The notes under the pieces were generated by a model. It ran no database searches. It saw nothing but the letters and a program-made list of their open reading frames with translations, and was not told the DNA's origin. Below are positions 25,884-36,066 of a stretch of DNA of 64,000 bases, piece by piece. The first letter of the stretch is position 1, and every line of letters starts with the position of its first letter. The stretch is from G963701675 sp963701675 (GTDB taxonomy: Bacteria > Planctomycetota > Planctomycetia > Gemmatales > Gemmataceae): positions 1,178,001 through 1,242,000 of the forward strand of contig OY969623.1 in assembly GCA_963701675.1 (NCBI GenBank), given 5' to 3'. A program made the position numbers and the translations under genes.

Positions 25884-26612
25884 ATGCGTCGGGACGGGAG
25901 AAAACTCGAGGACATCCGCCCGCTCACCTTCCGTCGGCGGTATACTCGGCAAGCTCCCGGCAGTGTGCTGGTGCGCTTGGGCCAAACCACGGTTCTCTGC
26001 ACGTGCACCGTCGACCAGGCCGTGCCGCCATTTCTGGTCGGAACCGGTAAGGGCTGGCTTACCGCGGAGTACGGCATGCTCCCGGGCAGCACGTCGACTC
26101 GTAAGCCGCGGGACCGTGCTGGCAAAATCGACGGTCGGAGCGTGGAAATACAACGGCTCATCGGCCGGAGTCTCCGCGCCGTCGTCGATCTCGAAAAACT
26201 CGGTGAACGCACCCTTTGGATCGACTGCGATGTACTTGAAGCCGACGGCGGCACCCGCACCGCGGCGATAAACGGTGCCTACGTTGCAATCATTGACGCA
26301 CTCATCGCACAAAAAACGCCAATCGCGCCGGTGGCTGGCGTCATTCGGGGCAGTGTCGCCGCTATTAGCGTTGGAATCTGCAACGGCGTGGCGGTGGTCG
26401 ATCTCGACTATCTCGAAGACAAGGATGCCGACGTCGATTTCAACCTCGTCATGACCGGTGATGGACAATTCATCGAAGTCCAGGGAAGCGGCGAAGAAGC
26501 GACCTTCAGCCGGCAGCAATTGGATCGTCTGCTGAAATTAGGAAAACTGGGAATCGACGCCGTCGCCGCTAAGCAGCGCAAGGCCCTTGGCTCAAATTGG
26601 CCTCTGGACTAG
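25884..26612 (+). CDS. rph: Ribonuclease PH
   Basis: 242 residues from ATG 25884, the family's normal length. Signatures: MRRDGRKLEDIRPLTFRR at the start, AEYGMLPGSTSTRKPRD (phosphate/RNA-binding arginines), and NGAYVAIIDAL, followed by DLDYLEDKDADVDFNLVMTG and EVQGSGEEATFSRQQL. It trims the 3' ends of tRNA precursors by phosphorolysis, in the cytosol (EC 2.7.7.56). The 13 residues upstream of this ATG in the same frame have no support. It stands beside the divergent small exported protein and the following exported hypothetical, with no obvious operon. Confidence 0.95.
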   Translation: MRRDGRKLEDIRPLTFRRRYTRQAPGSVLVRLGQTTVLCTCTVDQAVPPFLVGTGKGWLTAEYGMLPGSTSTRKPRDRAGKIDGRSVEIQRLIGRSLRAVVDLEKLGERTLWIDCDVLEADGGTRTAAINGAYVAIIDALIAQKTPIAPVAGVIRGSVAAISVGICNGVAVVDLDYLEDKDADVDFNLVMTGDGQFIEVQGSGEEATFSRQQLDRLLKLGKLGIDAVAAKQRKALGSNWPLD

Positions 26613-26675
26613 CCCATTCATCTTTGCTATGGTCCCGCCCCCGATAGGTCTCAAAGTCAGGCGGAGGGATCCAAG

Positions 26676-27704
26676 ATGTTACGTTTTCTGATTGGGGCGG
26701 CCGTGGCGGCGACGTCGATTTTGCCAGCATTTGGACAGACGCCTGCGCGCGCCGGTGGGTCCCAGCCATATCCCATCACACCAGAGGTCGGAGCTTGGAC
26801 CATCTGTGCCGCCAGTTTCGCGGGTGAAAATGCCGCCAAGCACGCTCACGATTTGGCGAGTGAGTTACGAACCCAGTACCGCGTGCAGGCCTATATCTTC
26901 AACCGCGGCGAGGAATTACGCCAGGAGCAGGAAAAGGAAATCGCCCAACGGCGTCGTCAGAAGGCGGAGTACCTGCGCCGGCAAGGCATTGACCCAACCA
27001 ATATGAACTTGCGCATTCCAAAGTCACGCATCGAAGAGCAATACGCCGTGCTCGTGGGCGGCTTCCGAGACATGGACTCGGCACGAAAGGAACTGGAACG
27101 GATCAAAAAACTCCCGGCGCCCAAGTCCGTGCCGACCGACACCATTTTGCAGACCAACGGCGAAGAGACGCCCGGACAAAAACCGAAAGAAAAGACTACC
27201 ACCGTTAATCCCTTCGGCAATAGTTTCGTGGCGCACAATCCGACGGTGGCCGTGGCGAAGGAAGATCCAACGAAAGCAGACCCGTTCCTGAAACAACTCA
27301 ACGCCGGTGAGAAGCGAAGCCTTCTCAAATGCAAGCAACCCGTCACAATCATGGTGAAGGAATTCCACGGGGCGGGCGTCATTCAGCCTCAGAACGCCTC
27401 AAGCGGATTCATGGAAAAGCTTTTTGGCGCGAAACCCGGGGAACAATTGAGCGCCGCCGCGGACAATGCCAATAACCTGGCGGAAGCGCTGGAGAAATGC
27501 GGCTTCAACGAAGTGTACGTCCTGCATACGCGGACGAGCAGCGTCGTCAGCGTCGGCGGCTTCAGCGGACCGGGCGATCCGCGCTTTGAACAGACCCGGC
27601 AAGCCTTACTGACGCGCTTCAAGGTCGCCACCAGCGATTCACGAATCAACGGCGCCATGAGCTTGATCGGCGAACCCGTGCCCATGTCCGTCCCACGTCC
27701 ATGA
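26676..27704 (+). CDS. Exported hypothetical, possibly SPOR-like
   Basis: 342 residues. A signal peptide is present (LRFLIGAAVAATSILPAFG), and GGAGGGATC precedes the ATG. After the signal come two SPOR-like beta-alpha units: WTICAASFAGENAAKHAHDL with YRVQAYIFNRG, then YAVLVGGFRDMDSARKELER. A middle part has a helical, charged segment with QRRRQKAEYLRRQG, and the C-terminus has ALEKCGFNEVYVLHTRTSSVV. The two units are spaced as in sporulation-related repeat proteins that bind peptidoglycan, but I cannot confirm this. The gene ends four bases before a strong inverted repeat. Confidence 0.6.
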   Translation: MLRFLIGAAVAATSILPAFGQTPARAGGSQPYPITPEVGAWTICAASFAGENAAKHAHDLASELRTQYRVQAYIFNRGEELRQEQEKEIAQRRRQKAEYLRRQGIDPTNMNLRIPKSRIEEQYAVLVGGFRDMDSARKELERIKKLPAPKSVPTDTILQTNGEETPGQKPKEKTTTVNPFGNSFVAHNPTVAVAKEDPTKADPFLKQLNAGEKRSLLKCKQPVTIMVKEFHGAGVIQPQNASSGFMEKLFGAKPGEQLSAAADNANNLAEALEKCGFNEVYVLHTRTSSVVSVGGFSGPGDPRFEQTRQALLTRFKVATSDSRINGAMSLIGEPVPMSVPRP

Positions 27705-27708
27705 AAAC

Positions 27709-27770
27709 GTTTAGCCGCGAGCGAAAGCGAGCGCGGATGTCTCGCGCTCGCTTGACGCCCGCGGCTAAAC
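27709..27770. repeat. Nested inverted repeat between convergent genes
   Basis: Outer arms GTTTAGCCGC (27709-27718) and GCGGCTAAAC (27761-27770) flank inner arms AAGCGAGCGCG (27725-27735) and CGCGCTCGCTT (27743-27753). The sequence lies between the convergent hypothetical and S46 genes and could terminate both. TTTAGCCGCG-type palindromes also recur widely in planctomycete genomes, from memory. Confidence 0.7.
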
Positions 27771-27777
27771 CAAGCGG

Positions 27778-29901
27778 TTATTTCCTACCCGTTTGCAACC
27801 TCTTTCCGGTGAGTTCATCGGCCAGGTCGTTGGCGTCATAGACTTTGCGCAGTGCCTCGACGATGCCACGCGAATCGACCGATACCGCTCTCGATTGCAC
27901 GTCGGTGTAGAGAAAATCGAGAACGAGCGACTGGACGTTGCCGTCAAAGATGAGGCCCACCACCTCGGCCTCTTTGTTGATCACTGGGCTGCCGGAGTTG
28001 CCGCCGATGATGTCGCAGGTGGAAACGAAGTTGTAGGGCGTTTGCAGATTGAGTTTGTCCTTCCGTTCGAGCCACCGCGGCGGCAGGTCGAACGGCGGCT
28101 GGTCGTGGTGCATCTCCGAACGCTTGTATAAACCGGCGAAATCGGTGAACGGCGCCACCTTCTTCCCGTCTTCTTCGTAACCCTTTACGTCGCCGTAGGA
28201 AAGCCTTAGCGTAAAGGTCGCGTCGGGATATGTATCCGTGCCTTCGACTTTGAACTTCAACTTGGCGATGTCGGCATAAGCTTGTTGTTTCACTTCCTGC
28301 ACTTCGGATTCAAGCGTCTTGCGGAGCCTGCGTGCATCCGAGTCGACGACGCGGGCCAACTCGATCATGGGATCATCGGCATTCTTGACAGCGGGAGCGC
28401 CGCCTTCCCATAACTTCTTGCGGAACTCGACATCCTTCAATTTCGTGCCTTTGACGATTCCGGATGCGCGATCCTGCGGTGACTTACCGTTCAGGACCTT
28501 CTGCACCGTGGGATGGTCGTAGCCTAGTTGTTCCGCCAAGTAGGCGAGCGAATCGGCGAGCTTGAGTTGTTCCAGATCGTCGTGGATCGGTTCTTCCGAA
28601 AACAGGGAGAACTTCAACGAGTCGAGATTCGAGTCCCGAAACTCGGCGAAGCGTTCGCCGTTCGGTTTGGGCCGCTCGTCCCCGGCACGCAATAAGGTTC
28701 GTCCAACGGAAAAGAGATTCGAATGAAAGCCGCGGGCGCCTTCGAGCAAGTTGTACTCGACGGCGACTTGTTTCTGCTTATTAACCGCGCCTTCGATGGT
28801 GGACCACGCGTTCGCCCACTTGCCGGCCTCGGGATCGTCCTTCATCTTGGCCGCGGCGTCTCGCAGTTTCTTTTCCTCATCCTTCTTCTTCGCCATGATC
28901 GCCGGATCCATCAACCCGGCAAGCCCGCCGATCCGCGCCTTGCGGCTATTCTGCACGCCGAACAACTCATCCTTTGCCCGGCGAGCGTTCTCGTCACTGC
29001 GGGCGCTATAGGACATGTACAGCACTTCAAGCCGATTGAGCAACTGAAGGGTCAACGGGTATTGCCGGTCGCGAAGGTACTCGAGATCGACGACCGTGTT
29101 CAATCAATTGGTTCGGCCGGGATGGCCGGAAACAAAAACCAGTTCCCCGTCTTTGCAGCCGTTCTTGCTCCACGTCAGGTAGTGATCGATCTTGGCGGGC
29201 TTCTCATCCTCATAGATGCGGAAAAAACACACATCGAGGTCGTAGCGCGGATACTCGAAGTTGTCCGGGTCACCGCCGAAGAACGCGATCTGTTGCTCCG
29301 GGGCGAAGACGAGTCGGACATCGGTGTATTTCTTGAAGCGATACAAGTGATGTTGCCCACCCTGGTAAAGCGTGGTGACGTTGCTGCGAAGGCCGGTCTT
29401 GTCGAGTGAGTCCTTTTCGATCTCGGCGGTGACTTTTCGACGGGCCGCGAACGCATCGGCCGGGCTCATGCCGGGCTTGACTGCGTCATTCACCCGATCG
29501 GTTACGTCTTCGATGCTCATGAGCACGTTGAGCTCAAGGTCGAGACACTTCACTTCCTCGCCCTTGGACTTGGCCAGGAAACCATCTCGAAGGTAGTTCT
29601 TTTCCGCCGTCGACATCTTTTGCAAGGCGTCGGCGCCCACGTGGTGGTTGGTCATCACCAGTCCGTCCGGCGACACGAACGAGCCGCTGCCCCCGCTGTT
29701 AAAGCGGACGGATGATTTTTGCACGTGGTCGAGCCATTTGTCGGTGGGCTCGAACTTGTATCGGTCTTTCAGGTGTTTGCGCGGGGGATTGTTGAATAGC
29801 CACATACCTTCATCGGCGTAAGCGGAACAAGTAAAGCCAAACGCGGCAAGCGTCACGAACGCCACCGCACATCGCCATTCGGAATGCATATCGTTCTCCA
29901 T
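27778..29901 (-). CDS. S46 family serine dipeptidyl-peptidase, in-frame TGA
   Basis: A Dpp7/Dpp11-type S46 peptidase of about 707 codons. A signal peptide (CAVAFVTLAAFGFTCSAYA) is followed by GMWLFNNPP, the catalytic His in VMTNHHVGADAL, GGDPDNFEYPRYDLDVCFF with the catalytic Asp, VFVSGHPGRTN, and, far downstream, DIIGGNSGSPVINKEAE with the nucleophile Ser. A single TGA at 29104-29106 splits it: HPGRTN, then stop, then LNTVVDLEYLRDRQY in the same frame. Relatives have Arg after GRTN, so this is a CGA-to-TGA change. The first half alone has no nucleophile. If real, the enzyme is dead; if a sequencing error, the gene is intact. Such peptidases act outside the cytoplasm on peptides. Confidence 0.85.
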
Positions 29902-29935
29902 TTAAGGGGTTTCACAAAGCGGCGTCGCGCCCTTC

Positions 29936-32711
29936 TTATGTTACGCGAATAGTCCCATTTCCGTTCCCATTCTCGGCGGGCGGCGGAGTTAGCAACTTCC
30001 CGATTCCCACCAAAAGAAGGAACAGAGCCAGTGCACCAAACGCCAACCAGGCCGGCAAGTCCTTGGACGGAAGGCTTAGTTCAGCACCGGCCGGCAACCT
30101 TTCGGGCAACTTGAGCTGGACGGCATTCGGCACATTGTCCTCCGTTTTCGGCTCGTCCTTGTTCTTTTCGAATATCTTCTGCGCATAACGTTCCCGGCCG
30201 AAGATTTCGCGCGCCACGTCGCGGAGTGGCATTTCGCGCTCGGCCGTGTAATTCGGCTGCCCTCGCGGCATTTTCAAGACAGAGCCTTGCGGAACGGTCG
30301 CCCACTCGAATGGTTCAGACTTACTCAATTGCGCAATTTCGGCGCCGAGTTCGTCGACTTTCTTCGCTAGCTCGGGATCGGCGATTGCGCTTTGCTCCGA
30401 CACACCGAATTGCGCCAGTGCGGCGTCGCGTGCCGCCTCCGAAAGCGGCTTCGCGGCCTGCACCGAGTATTTTTGGTGTTCCCAAAGTCGAAGGTCGTCC
30501 GGCCAATCGTCATGAAACGCCATGAAGGCAAGAACCAAGGCGGCCAACGATCCGCCGGCGATGAATCCAGAGGCCAGTAGAACGCCGCCGCTCGTTTCCG
30601 ATTTCCGGATGGCGTCGATCTCCGCTTGGGCCTTGGCTTCGACCTCCGCACGCATCCGGGCCGCTGGATCGTCACCGGCGACCGCGAGGGCACGCTCCAT
30701 GTTGGCCGCTGCCTCGGCCGCCGCTTGCCGTGCTAGGTAACGGTCCACCAGGTATCGAACGATTCCGCCGACAAAAATAGGTGAGGTGACTGCCAGCGGC
30801 ACATAAAGCCCGACAGCAAACGCCAGGGCCGACACGCCGCACAATTCCAGCATGAATGCGATCATGGCGCCGATGGCGATCATGCTCCAATTCAGTTCTC
30901 CCGCCAGCACGCCGTTGATGACGATGCCGAGGACCTGCGTCTTCGGTGCGTCGAACTCGCGCTTGGCATAGGTTCCGTCGTCCTTCTCATCGACCTTACC
31001 CATGATGGTTGGGTCTTTAAGGTACGCCAGTTTCCCGCTGTCCGGGTCGACATAGAACGTTCGTGATTGGCCCTTCGTCAACTCCTTTGTCTCGTCGCGT
31101 GGTACGAAGCCATCATCGGCGACTTTCAGAACATCGTGGCCGGTGTGCCAGACTTTGTAAGTCTTGTTTTCGTGAACCGCTGTTTCTGACAGTCGATCCA
31201 TTTCAGTCTTGGTAAGCGCATGTTTAGGAACATGTTTCTCTTTCGAGGTGACTACCACTCGTGACTCGTTAAAGGCAATCAACGTTGCCCCAATAACCAG
31301 CCCGGAGATGAGGGCGCCGATCAGAATGGCGTACTGCATGAGTCGCGGTGTGGCGCCCACGAGGAACCCGGTCTTCAACGACTGGGCAGTGGTCCCGCCG
31401 TTCGACGACGCAATGCACACGACGGCGGCAACGGATAACGCCAACAGGCGATAAGTTGAACTTTGCCATCCGAGTGCGAGAAAGATCAGGCATGTGAGCA
31501 TCAACGTGGCCGTCGTCATTCCGGAAATCGGGTTCGAAGATGAGCCGATTTCGCCGGTGAGCCGCGCCGACACGGTCACGAACAAGAACCCAAACAAGAG
31601 CACGAGCACAGCGCCGGCGATGGCAGGAAGGGGTCCTACTTCTGCCCAGAGAAAGACGGCCAGGAGCGCGAGAAGACCCAGACTTCCAAAAAGCACGACG
31701 GACATGGACATGTCGTTTTCAGTCCGGCGACGTTCCCCGGTCGCGCCCCCGCGCAATGTTGGAAAGTCCGCCGCCGATGCTGCGCACGATAATGGGCAGC
31801 GTCTTCAACATGCTAATGATGCCGGCCGTGGCTACCGTCCCGGCGCCGATGAACAACAAATAGTTATCGCGAATTTCTTTCGTGCCCATGTCCCGGATCA
31901 GCGTACCGCCGGGCGGGACATTCTTATCGGAGTGTTCGCCGATGAAATAGATGAGTGGAATAATCACGAGATAGCCGAGAATGGCGCCGCCCATCATGAC
32001 CGCACTGGTGCGAAGTCCGATAATGTACCCGACCCCCAAAAGCTCGGGCGCCATTTCTTGAACGAAAACGGCGGCCTTGTTAATGAAGGTCAGGGGAATC
32101 CGCACCGTTTCCTTGAGCACGCCCAACCCGGCCGTGAGGAACTTGAAAAAGAATGCGAGCCCGAAGCCGACGAACACCGTCTTTCCCGTGGTGCCGCCGG
32201 TTTCGCCTGAAATCAAGACCTGAGCACACGCCGTGCCTTCCGGATATAGCAAAGTGCCTGGCTGTCCCGGCCGGCCGTGCATCTTGACAATGAACGCTCG
32301 ACGCAGTGGGATCATCGCGAGGATACCGAGTATCCCTCCCATGAGGGAAACCACCATAATCCGCGTCAGGTCCATGCTGAAGCCGAGCAACAGCACCGTC
32401 GGCATGGTAACACCGACGCCGAAAGCGATGGACTCGCCGGCCGAGCCAGCGGTTTGCACGATGTTGTTTTCCAGGATGGTAGCTCGGCGGAGGCCGAACG
32501 CTTTGGAGAGGCCGCGAAATACCGTGATCGCCAAGACGGCGACGGGAATCGATGCCGACACCGTCATGCCGATCTTCAGCACCAAATAAAGCGATGATGC
32601 GGCGAAGACGAGTCCGAGTGAGGTGCCAAGCACAAGCGCCGACCACGTGAACTCCGGCATCCTTGCATCATCCGGCACGTATGGCTTGAATTCGGTCTGG
32701 GATTCGCCCAT
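29936..32711 (-). CDS. OPT-family oligopeptide transporter, frameshifted
   Basis: A TIGR00733-type OPT transporter of about 920 residues. The N-terminal half (TWSALVLGTSLGLVFAASSL, then NIVQTAGSAGESIAFGVG with the family's invariant motif, and PEGTACAQVLI) is in one frame and stops at 31719. The C-terminal half continues in another frame, open from 31756 to 29936, with SSSNPISGMTTATLM and SNGGTTAQSLKTGFLVGATP. The overlap region 31719-31756 contains a run of five C (31746-31750), where one base is probably wrong. The last 300 residues carry an unusual soluble insertion and a final membrane segment. The start ATG at 32711 has GGGAG 8 bases upstream. Substrate class is oligopeptide or metal-chelate; not assignable. 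Confidence 0.85.
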
Positions 32712-33004
32712 CGCAAGAACTCCCTGGTGGTGGGGAGAAAACAGATACCCGCCTGCTGGTTTGCCGCTTGTTTTATGGAATTAAGACGACCACACAACGT
32801 CTGAGCACTTCGCAGCCAAGGCCACGGGCCGCTGCCCGTGGGCTTAGCCGATCGCACCGCGCTATATCGTCGGCCGGCCGACGAACTACAATAGGACGGT
32901 AAAGGACGCCGAAAGGCGATGCGCCCGAAAAACGCCCACGCTTACGCCCATAACTAATATGAAGTAGCGGCAATCCGCCGCTGGAGTTTGGTTTCTGGAC
33001 TGGA
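32712..33004. other. Divergent intergenic region with a palindrome
   Basis: The 293 bases between the divergent OPT and triple-kinase genes must hold both promoters; I cannot fix -35/-10 boxes. CCACGGGC (32822-32829) and GCCCGTGG (32834-32841) form an 8-base hairpin. It belongs to the same CCCACGG-type family as the perfect palindrome at 63364-63393. Confidence 0.45.
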
Positions 33005-35752
33005 ATGATGACCGATCCTGCATCGAAGGATGTGACACCGCCGCCGGTGGAGCGAAATCCGGGCAAAGATGCGGCGAGCATCACCCCGGCACTCGCCGCG
33101 GCACTGGAGCCGACCGCGATTCAGCCGCCGGCGACGCCGGTGCAGGATTCGCCGACCCTGCCTGCATCCGATTCCAGCCTAGAACTCGTCGGCGGCCATC
33201 GACCAAAACTGCCGGGCTATGAGATTCTCGGCGTGCTCGAACGCGGCGGCATGGGAGTCATTTACAAGGCCGTCCAGACGGGCATCAATCGCGTCGTGGC
33301 ACTAAAGATGATTCGTTCCGGCGAATGCGCCGATGAGCAGGAATTGGTGCGCTTTCGTGTCGAAGCTCAGGCGGTGGCCCAACTCGACCACCCGCATGTG
33401 GTCCGCATCTACGATTTTGGTGAATGGCGTCCCGGTGAAGGCACGCAAACGCTGCCGTACTTTTCGATGGAGTACATTGACGGCGGCAGCCTGGACAAGC
33501 GCCTGGCCAAGGGGCCGCTGCCGCCGCGACACGCCGCCGAGTTGACCGAACAGTTGGCGCGCGCCATCCACTTCGTACATCAGCGCGGCATCGTGCACCG
33601 CGACATGAAACCCGCCAACGTCCTGCTGACGTCGGACGGCTTGCCCAAAATCGCCGACTTTGGCCTGGCGAAAAAGCTCGACGGCGACATGGGGCTTACC
33701 TTGACGAAAACCGTCATGGGAACCGCAAGCTATATGGCCCCCGAGCAGGCGGCAGGCAAAACGCGTGATGTCGGCGCCTCCGCGGATATCTACGCCATTG
33801 GCTCCATTCTCTATGAGATGTTATCGGGCCGACCTCCATTCAAAGCCGACACCCGGGAAATGACTATTTTCCAGGTCATCACGGAGGACCCGGTACCGCC
33901 GACGCACCATCGGTCCGATGTTCCCGCCGAACTCGAAGCGATTTGCCTGAAGTGCTTGGAAAAGGAACCGCTCGATCGCTTCGCCACTGCGGAAGCCCTT
34001 GCCGACGACCTGCGGCGCTGGCTGAACGGCGAGCCGATTTCCATTGCGGTAACCACGGAAGAGGACCGGCACTCCCGTTGGGCAAGACGAGTCGGTTACG
34101 AAATCATGGATTTGTTGGGCTGCGGCCGTACGGGCTACGTCTACAAGGCGCGACAGCTAAGCCTTAATCGGCTAGTGACGTTGAAACTGCTCCCGGCGCC
34201 GGCACATCTGGACAAGGGCGAGCAATCGCGATTCCGTGAGGAGGCCGAATCCGTTGCGCGCCTGCAGCACTCCAGCATCGCTCAGATTTACGACCTCGGC
34301 GAGCAGCAGGGCCAACCGTACCTGGTTTTCGAGTACCTGGACGGATCGGGTTTGGCGGAGAAGGTGTCCGATGCAGCACTTCCTTGGCGCTCGGCGGCCG
34401 AGATGGCCGAGTCGCTCGCCCGAACGCTGCAATACGCCCATCAGCGCGGGATCATTCATTACGGGCTGACGCCAAGCTGTGTTCTGCTGACGCCGGACGG
34501 TGTGCCGAAGATTACACGCTTCGGCGTCGCCCGAATGTTGGGGCAGCCATCGGAAAGTGGTGAGGAGGAACTCGCCGCGCAGTGCGTGTCCAGTTATGCG
34601 GCTCCGGAACAGATCGACGGACTCCCGGAAGAGATTTCTCCGACCGTTGATGTGTACGCGCTCGGCGCCATCCTGTATTTTCTCCTGACAGGTCGACCGC
34701 CCTTTGTCGCGGTAACCTTAGAGGAAACGCGGCAGCAGATCCTGAACACCGATCCGGTTCGTCCGAGCCAATTCCGCGTGGACCTGCCGCCCGATCTTGA
34801 GGCCGCCTGTCTGAAATGTCTTGCCAAGAATCCGGCGCATCGCTTCCAGTCCATGGAAGCCCTCGCGAAAGAACTTCAACGGATACTCAGTGCCGATCAT
34901 TCGCGAGGCGAGCTGAACCTGATGTCGCGGTTGAGCCGCACGGCCATTCCCGGATACGTGATCTCCGGAGAGTTGGGCCACACGCCGCTCATGACCGTTC
35001 ACAAGGCCCTTCAAGTTAGCCATCAACGGATCGTGGCGCTCAAGGTAATACCGACCGTGCCTCGCCTTGCCGCCGACTATCGGCAAACCCTGGAAAGGAC
35101 GATGAGGATCGCCCACCCAAACATCGCACGAATCCACGAAGTCGGAATGCACGGAAACGCGCTCTATTTTGCCGAAGAGCTGCTCTCCGGCGGCAGCATT
35201 CGACGACAAATCGACACGCCGATCGAACCGCGACGGGCTGCCCGAATCATTGAATCACTTTCCCGCGCGATGGATGTGGCCCACGAGCATGGCATTCCAC
35301 ATGGTGGATTGAGACCGTCGATCGTGCTCCTGAGTGCCGAGGGAGAACCGAAGATCACTGACTTCGGATTGCCCGCGCCAATGCCGACGTACACGGCGCC
35401 GGAAGACCTCGATATACCCAAGCGAACTCCCGCCGGCGACATCTACGCCTTGGGCGCCATCCTGTACCACCTCATGGCCGGTCAGCCGCCGTTTCGTGGG
35501 GACACGTCGGACGAGCTAAAACGCCAAATCTCGTCCGCCGATGTCGTCACGCCGACGCGCTTGCAACCTGACATCCCGCCAGCTCTCGAGGAGATTTGTT
35601 TTCGCTGCCTGCAGAAATCTCCGACCGCGCGGTATTCGAGCGCCGGAGCATTGGCGGAAGACTTGCAGCGATTCTCGGAAGGAGGTGGGCTTTCGGGATT
35701 CTGGAAGCAGATTAGCCGTTGGTTCACGTTTCGCAAGCGGAAGGCCGACTGA
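33005..35752 (+). CDS. Triple tandem kinase: one active-type and two pseudokinase domains
   Basis: 915 residues with three Hanks-type kinase domains in a row. Domain 1 (~67-345) is complete: ERGGMGVIYKA, VALKM, VHRDMKPANVLL (~198), ADFGLA (~217) and SYMAPEQAA. Domain 2 (~364-630) has a degraded loop (GCGRTGYVYKA), keeps VTLKLL, but has HYGLTPS in place of HRDLKP and TRFG for DFG. Domain 3 (~651-900) has a lost glycine loop (GELGHTPLM), VALKVI, HGGLRPS without the catalytic Asp, but retains TDFGL. Each keeps a C-lobe with DVYALGAILY or similar and a final LAEDLQRF-type helix. There is no membrane segment, and a basic C-terminal tail follows. Domains 2 and 3 are probably regulatory scaffolds. 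Repeats share the same PxxLExxCxxCLxKxPxxR ending. Confidence 0.85.
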   Translation: MMTDPASKDVTPPPVERNPGKDAASITPALAAALEPTAIQPPATPVQDSPTLPASDSSLELVGGHRPKLPGYEILGVLERGGMGVIYKAVQTGINRVVALKMIRSGECADEQELVRFRVEAQAVAQLDHPHVVRIYDFGEWRPGEGTQTLPYFSMEYIDGGSLDKRLAKGPLPPRHAAELTEQLARAIHFVHQRGIVHRDMKPANVLLTSDGLPKIADFGLAKKLDGDMGLTLTKTVMGTASYMAPEQAAGKTRDVGASADIYAIGSILYEMLSGRPPFKADTREMTIFQVITEDPVPPTHHRSDVPAELEAICLKCLEKEPLDRFATAEALADDLRRWLNGEPISIAVTTEEDRHSRWARRVGYEIMDLLGCGRTGYVYKARQLSLNRLVTLKLLPAPAHLDKGEQSRFREEAESVARLQHSSIAQIYDLGEQQGQPYLVFEYLDGSGLAEKVSDAALPWRSAAEMAESLARTLQYAHQRGIIHYGLTPSCVLLTPDGVPKITRFGVARMLGQPSESGEEELAAQCVSSYAAPEQIDGLPEEISPTVDVYALGAILYFLLTGRPPFVAVTLEETRQQILNTDPVRPSQFRVDLPPDLEAACLKCLAKNPAHRFQSMEALAKELQRILSADHSRGELNLMSRLSRTAIPGYVISGELGHTPLMTVHKALQVSHQRIVALKVIPTVPRLAADYRQTLERTMRIAHPNIARIHEVGMHGNALYFAEELLSGGSIRRQIDTPIEPRRAARIIESLSRAMDVAHEHGIPHGGLRPSIVLLSAEGEPKITDFGLPAPMPTYTAPEDLDIPKRTPAGDIYALGAILYHLMAGQPPFRGDTSDELKRQISSADVVTPTRLQPDIPPALEEICFRCLQKSPTARYSSAGALAEDLQRFSEGGGLSGFWKQISRWFTFRKRKAD

Positions 35753-35778
35753 AAACTGTGGACGCACCGCGAAAAGCT

Positions 35779-36066
35779 ATGGTAAGTGAATCGGGGCCGC
35801 TACCTTGGGCGGTAAGGTTGCTCGGCACGGGACTATTGATGATTTTCGAGTGGCAACGATGGCCTAACGGCAGTCCACTTTTGGGTCCCCTTGGCCTCAT
35901 CTAGTACGGTGGACTAGATCCTTGCACCCTATTACTTTGCGTCTTCCTTATTCCGGCGGTGTTGGCTTTCGCGCTAAAGCCGGGTTTCGGCTCCGCTATC
36001 TTGTCCACGTATGGGATCATTGTCTGGGTTTTTCTTGGCTATATTGCCGAGGGCATCGGGTGTTAG
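35779..36066 (+). pseudogene. Small membrane protein ORF with an internal TAG
   Basis: From ATG 35779 the frame reads VSESGPLPWAVRLLGTGLL ... LLGPLGLI, then TAG (35902-35904), then in the same frame YGGLDPCTLLLCVFLIPAVL and STYGIIVWVFLGYIAEG, ending with TAG at 36064. The hydrophobic pattern (about three membrane helices) continues across the stop, so this is one ORF of about 95 codons broken by a single stop. CAG or TGG to TAG would restore it. No family is recognised. Its 3' end overlaps the convergent beta-helix gene by about 50 bases. Confidence 0.5.

Noticed and set aside
29104..29106. Selenocysteine insertion at the S46 stop codon
   Set aside because: The position is an Arg in relatives and I saw no selenocysteine-type hairpin downstream.
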